Shown here: piece by piece, positions 7,520 through 10,268 of the stretch
Numbering within the stretch: the stretch's first letter is position 1
Layout: the number at the start of each line of letters is the position of its first letter
Assembly: GCA_030425785.1 (NCBI GenBank)
Contig: JAUHYJ010000075.1
Location: forward strand, 1-10,268
Source: Acidimicrobiia bacterium
GTDB lineage: Bacteria; Actinomycetota; Acidimicrobiia; Acidimicrobiales; Ilumatobacteraceae
Direction of reading: 5' to 3'
DNA: 10,268 nucleotides
The notes under the pieces: generated by a model
Database searches by the model: none
What the model saw: only the letters and a program-made list of their open reading frames with translations
What the model was told of the DNA's origin: nothing
Translations under genes and position numbers: made by a program

Positions 7520-7532
7520 CGGTCGCGTCAGC
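7515..7532. terminator. Bidirectional hairpin, copy 1, holding the stop of the 136-aa gene
   Basis: GCTGACG (7515-7521), loop GTCG (7522-7525) and CGTCAGC (7526-7532) form a 7-bp stem with a 4-nt loop. The plus-strand stop TGA (7517-7519) lies in the left arm. Its position between convergent genes suggests a shared bidirectional terminator, though no T-run is present on either side. Confidence 0.45.
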
Positions 7533-7556
7533 GGAAGCTGGCGGCAACCGCGCCCA

Positions 7557-7574
7557 GCTGACGGTCGCGTCAGC
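7557..7574. terminator. Bidirectional hairpin, copy 2, holding the stop of the HExxH protein gene
   Basis: This is the exact second copy of the 7-bp stem/4-nt loop hairpin, 42 bp to the right. The stop of the minus-strand gene (TCA at 7570-7572) lies in its right arm. The two copies put two hairpins in series on transcripts from either side. Confidence 0.45.
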
Positions 7575-8250
7575 GGAAGCTGGCGAAGCTGCGCACGGCG
7601 GGGCGCCGCCACCCGAGCCCGTCGACCTTGCCGACCGGCGGCCAGTGGTCGTCGCGGCTGTACGCCCACCACTCGAACGGGTTGAGGTAGTACGCGCACG
7701 ACTCGATCATCTTGCCGAGCGGCTGATCTCGTCGGCCGGCGACCCACAGCACCGCACCCGCCACCGCCCCGCCCGCCATCCAGCCCGCGTACAACGCCGG
7801 ATAGGTGGGACCGAACAGGCGGGCCTGCCACACGTGGACGTCCTCGTGATCGGTGACCAGCTTCGCGCGCCTCGGACGGGCGACGTCGCCGGCGCCGTTG
7901 ATCACGTTGCCGAGCGTGATGGCGAAGTCACGGCGAGGCTGGAAGCCGCGGCGGTACACGTGGCGGTTGCGACGCCGACTCAGCGCCGGCACGAAGCCGG
8001 GTTCGCCGCGCACGGCCCCGACCGCATGGGCGACCAGGCCGGCCGCAGTCGTCACGAGCGACCAGGTCGAATCGAGCACGAAGGCGACGACCCCGGTCGG
8101 CGACGACCAGGCGTAGATCTCGCGACGGCCCGAGATCGCGCCGTTCAGACCTCCGACCACGGCGCCGGGCACCGCCAACCCGACCAGGCTGCCGGTCGCC
8201 GCGCCGAGCGCAGCGCCGGCGGCGGTCGCGCCGGCGGTCTCGGGGCTCAC
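7570..8250 (-). CDS. Glycine-zipper membrane protein with HExxH motif, putative metallopeptidase-like
   Basis: A 226-aa protein. Residues 8-41 are a glycine/alanine-rich stretch with GxxxG-like spacing (glycine zipper), likely membrane-inserted. Residues 52-80 are a second hydrophobic region. Residues 85-130 are basic. HEDVH at 135-139, followed by VWQ, matches the HExxH zinc-binding pattern. A hydrophobic helix follows (about 150-171), then NPFEWWAY at 190-197, whose Glu193 could be a third ligand as in gluzincins. The combination of HExxHxWQ, membrane helix and NPFE..AY looks conserved by design, but I cannot name a characterised family, and proteolysis is inference. The start is GTG at 8250, giving a GTGA overlap with the upstream Bax inhibitor-1 gene; the longer in-frame start (8334) would lie deep inside that gene and gives a compositionally odd N-terminus. 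The two genes are thus one operon. The stop falls in repeat copy 2. Confidence 0.8.
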   Translation of the reverse strand: MSPETAGATAAGAALGAATGSLVGLAVPGAVVGGLNGAISGRREIYAWSSPTGVVAFVLDSTWSLVTTAAGLVAHAVGAVRGEPGFVPALSRRRNRHVYRRGFQPRRDFAITLGNVINGAGDVARPRRAKLVTDHEDVHVWQARLFGPTYPALYAGWMAGGAVAGAVLWVAGRRDQPLGKMIESCAYYLNPFEWWAYSRDDHWPPVGKVDGLGWRRPAVRSFASFR

Positions 8251-9071
8251 CGCTCGCGGAGCTTGGCGAGCAGGCGCAGCAGCTCGAGGTAGAGCCAGAT
8301 GATCGTGACCAGCAGGCCGAACGCCGCGAACCACTCGAAGTCCTTGTCGAGACGCTGCTGCGCGCCGCGCTCGATGAAGTCGAAGTCGAGCAGCAGGTTG
8401 AACGCGGCCAGACCCGAGATGAGCACCGACAAGCCGATGCCGAGCGGGCTGGCGTTGTTGATGAAGCTCACGCCGCCGCCGACGCCGAACAGGTTGAGCA
8501 GGAGGCTGATGCCGTAGAACACCATGACGCCCATGGTCGCGGTGACGATGACGCTACGCATCCGCTCGGTGACCTTGATGATGCGGGTGCGGTAGAGCAC
8601 GAGCATCACGGCGAACACCGCGATCGTGGCACCGACGGCCTGCAGCACGATGCCGTCGTACGCGACGTCGTAGGCGCGTGAGATCGCACCGACGAAGAAG
8701 CCCTCGGCGATCGCGTAGATCGGGGCGATGAACTTCGCGAGGTGCGGCTTGAACATCAACAGGAACGTCAGGCCGATGCCGACGATCAGGCCGACCCAGG
8801 CCAGCGCCGGGATGCCGGAGACGAACTCTTGACCGTCGACGTCGACGGTCTCGGTCTGGAACCACCCGAACATCGCGGACACGACGAGCAGCACGAGCAG
8901 GGTCGCCGTCGCGGAGATCGCACCGTTGACGGTCATGACCTTGGCGTTCCAGGGGCTGACCGGCCCGTCGGTCATCGGCGGCGGGAAGTGGTCACCGGCG
9001 ACGGGTTCGGGCGACGCCCACGTGGTCGGCGCCTGCTTCATGGTGCGTTCGTTGAGCACGGGGTTGGCCAT
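8247..9071 (-). CDS. Bax inhibitor-1/YccA family membrane protein
   Basis: A 274-aa integral membrane protein of the Bax inhibitor-1-like group typical of actinobacteria. The N-terminus (MANPVLNERT...) is a soluble, Pro-rich segment of about 45 residues. Seven hydrophobic helices follow at about 47-70, 86-107, 111-131, 139-160, 172-196, 206-230 and 248-269. The last two carry the family hallmarks: acidic residues in NLLLDFDFIERG (D229, D231) and the final EWFAAFGLLVTIIWLYLELL-type helix. Characterised relatives such as Bacillus YetJ are pH-sensitive calcium leak channels using a pair of aspartates; that activity is only inferred here. The start is supported by a perfect AGGAGG 5 nt upstream (minus strand, 9077-9082). 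The frame stays open to 9356, but that extension lacks codon-usage support. The stop overlaps the GTG of the next gene. Confidence 0.93.
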   Translation of the reverse strand: MANPVLNERTMKQAPTTWASPEPVAGDHFPPPMTDGPVSPWNAKVMTVNGAISATATLLVLLVVSAMFGWFQTETVDVDGQEFVSGIPALAWVGLIVGIGLTFLLMFKPHLAKFIAPIYAIAEGFFVGAISRAYDVAYDGIVLQAVGATIAVFAVMLVLYRTRIIKVTERMRSVIVTATMGVMVFYGISLLLNLFGVGGGVSFINNASPLGIGLSVLISGLAAFNLLLDFDFIERGAQQRLDKDFEWFAAFGLLVTIIWLYLELLRLLAKLRER

Positions 9072-9076
9072 CGATA

Positions 9077-9082
9077 CCTCCT
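9077..9082 (-). promoter_or_regulatory. Shine-Dalgarno AGGAGG deciding the Bax inhibitor-1 gene start
   Basis: CCTCCT on the plus strand reads AGGAGG on the minus strand, with 5 nt to the ATG at 9071. It is a perfect ribosome binding site and settles the start against the longer open frame. Confidence 0.9.
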
Positions 9083-9132
9083 GGGCGTCGGCCCCGTCGG
9101 CGCCACGATCGGTCGCCGACGGATGTGCCGAC

Positions 9133-9138
9133 ATCCTA
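9133..9138 (-). promoter_or_regulatory. Candidate -10 box TAGGAT for the Bax inhibitor-1 operon
   Basis: ATCCTA on the plus strand reads TAGGAT on the minus strand and fits TANNNT. It would place the transcript start near 9126 with a leader of roughly 55 nt carrying the AGGAGG site. No good -35 hexamer is seen at 16-18 nt. Confidence 0.35.
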
Positions 9139-9395
9139 CCGACGCCGAGCGGTCGCGGGGCGCCGCGACGGCCCGCCCATGCGGGGCCGTCGCCCGGCGG
9201 GACGGTGCCGGAGCACCCCGCTCGCCGACTGCTGATCGACGGCCTCCGCGGCGATCTCCAGCAGCAGCTGCAGGACCATCTCGCAGACCAGCTCGCGGGC
9301 CATCTCGATGACGAACGGACAACCATCGGAATAACAGATGACCCCGAGGCCGTCATATCGAACTCAGCTAGCCGATCGGAATGCCGTTTCGACCG
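9139..9395. other. Divergent intergenic region with no supported gene
   Basis: This stretch lies between the candidate promoters of the Bax inhibitor-1 operon and the sigma gene. Part of it (about 9300-9390) is noticeably less GC-rich than the surroundings. A 55-codon minus-strand frame (9136-9303, MARELVCEMV...) and the overlapping plus-strand frame in register both look mildly protein-like between 9225 and 9350. Neither has a ribosome binding site or a leaderless-type start, so no gene is called. Confidence 0.5.
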
Positions 9396-9423
9396 TTGGC
9401 GGCGGCGACGGGATCGGTATCGT
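9396..9423 (+). promoter_or_regulatory. Candidate promoter of the sigma factor gene (TTGGCG-16-TATCGT)
   Basis: TTGGCG (9396-9401) and TATCGT (9418-9423) are separated by 16 bp and each match 4 of 6 bases of the sigma-70 consensus. The transcript would start near 9430 with a leader of about 115 nt. This would be the housekeeping-type promoter for the sigma gene. Confidence 0.45.
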
Positions 9424-9533
9424 TAGCACAACCTCGCCCGGAGTCGGTGGACCGGTCACGCTCCCGGGGCGCCGATCTCCACACCGGCGAGCACAACCGA
9501 ACATCGCCACGGGTACCCATACCCCCGGAGCCT

Positions 9534-9539
9534 GAGGAG
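9534..9539 (+). promoter_or_regulatory. Shine-Dalgarno GAGGAG of the sigma factor gene
   Basis: GAGGAG lies 5 nt before the ATG at 9545 and fixes that start. Confidence 0.85.
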
Positions 9540-9544
9540 CCAGC

Positions 9545-10268
<724 letters not shown>

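Larger units (their letters stand above)
7496..7585. repeat. Tandem duplication of a 42-bp unit (2 perfect copies plus 6 bases)
   Basis: Bases 7496-7537 and 7538-7579 are identical over all 42 positions, and the first 6 bases of a third copy follow (7580-7585). The repeat covers the 3' end of the plus-strand gene, the short convergent intergenic gap, and the 3' end of the minus-strand gene. Each copy contains a TGA in the plus frame and a TCA (minus-strand TGA) 8 bases later. It is not a CRISPR: there is no spacer. Confidence 0.97.

Noticed and set aside
7496..7585. CRISPR-like array
   Set aside because: Two directly adjacent copies with no spacers, covering gene ends; it is a plain tandem duplication.
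7491..7685. Plus-strand frame with a repeated peptide (WRQPRPADGRVSGS)
   Set aside because: It is only the translation of the 42-bp duplication plus antisense of the minus-strand gene; no start signal or codon support.
8251..8334. Longer start for the HExxH protein inside the Bax inhibitor-1 gene
   Set aside because: It would give an 88-nt overlap with a conserved helix of the upstream gene; the GTGA junction at 8247-8250 is the usual coupling arrangement.
9072..9356. N-terminal extension of the Bax inhibitor-1 gene to an upstream ATG
   Set aside because: The AGGAGG at 9077-9082 marks the ATG at 9071, and the extension is low-complexity Ser/Arg/Trp-rich sequence.

Overview
The window is GC-rich, densely coded DNA with strong G/C preference at third codon positions. 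The gene set (ClpC, a group 1/2 sigma-70 factor, an LppM-like lipoprotein, an actinobacterial-type Bax inhibitor-1 protein, an ABC1 kinase) and the TANNNT boxes a few bases ahead of GTG starts suggest an Actinomycetota chromosome. My best guess is an Acidimicrobiia/Ilumatobacter-like organism; that is inferred from gene flavour, not from a phylogenetic marker. No transposase, tRNA, rRNA, CRISPR array or phage gene was seen.

Layout. Positions 2-1564 (+) hold the C-terminal two thirds of clpC, followed by a 38-nt perfect palindrome that is probably its terminator. Positions 1670-4297 (+) hold a large membrane-PAS-GGDEF-EAL protein for cyclic-di-GMP turnover. Positions 4368-5180 (+) hold an LppM-like lipoprotein with a C-terminal membrane anchor. 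After a 206-nt spacer with two promoter-like boxes comes a three-gene unit (+): an 88-aa acidic protein that looks like a DksA/TraR protein without its zinc cysteines (5387-5653), an ABC1/AarF/UbiB-type atypical kinase (5655-7112), and a 136-aa helical protein of unknown function (7109-7519, GTGA overlap).

This unit converges on a two-gene minus-strand operon. The convergence point carries two perfect copies of a 42-bp unit; each copy has a small hairpin and a stop codon for each strand. The minus-strand operon is a Bax inhibitor-1/YccA family membrane protein (8247-9071) and, with a GTGA overlap, a glycine-rich membrane protein with an HExxH motif (7570-8250). A 473-nt divergent intergenic region (9072-9544) separates it from a sigma-70 factor that runs off the right edge (9545 onward).

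How the genes fit together: most are housekeeping or envelope/stress-regulation genes (proteolysis, second messenger, sigma factor, membrane proteins). I see no clear novel multi-gene defence or metabolic system. The least ordinary points are the cysteine-less DksA/TraR-like gene one base ahead of an ABC1 kinase, the HExxH membrane protein coupled to the Bax inhibitor-like gene, and the duplicated convergent stop/terminator module.
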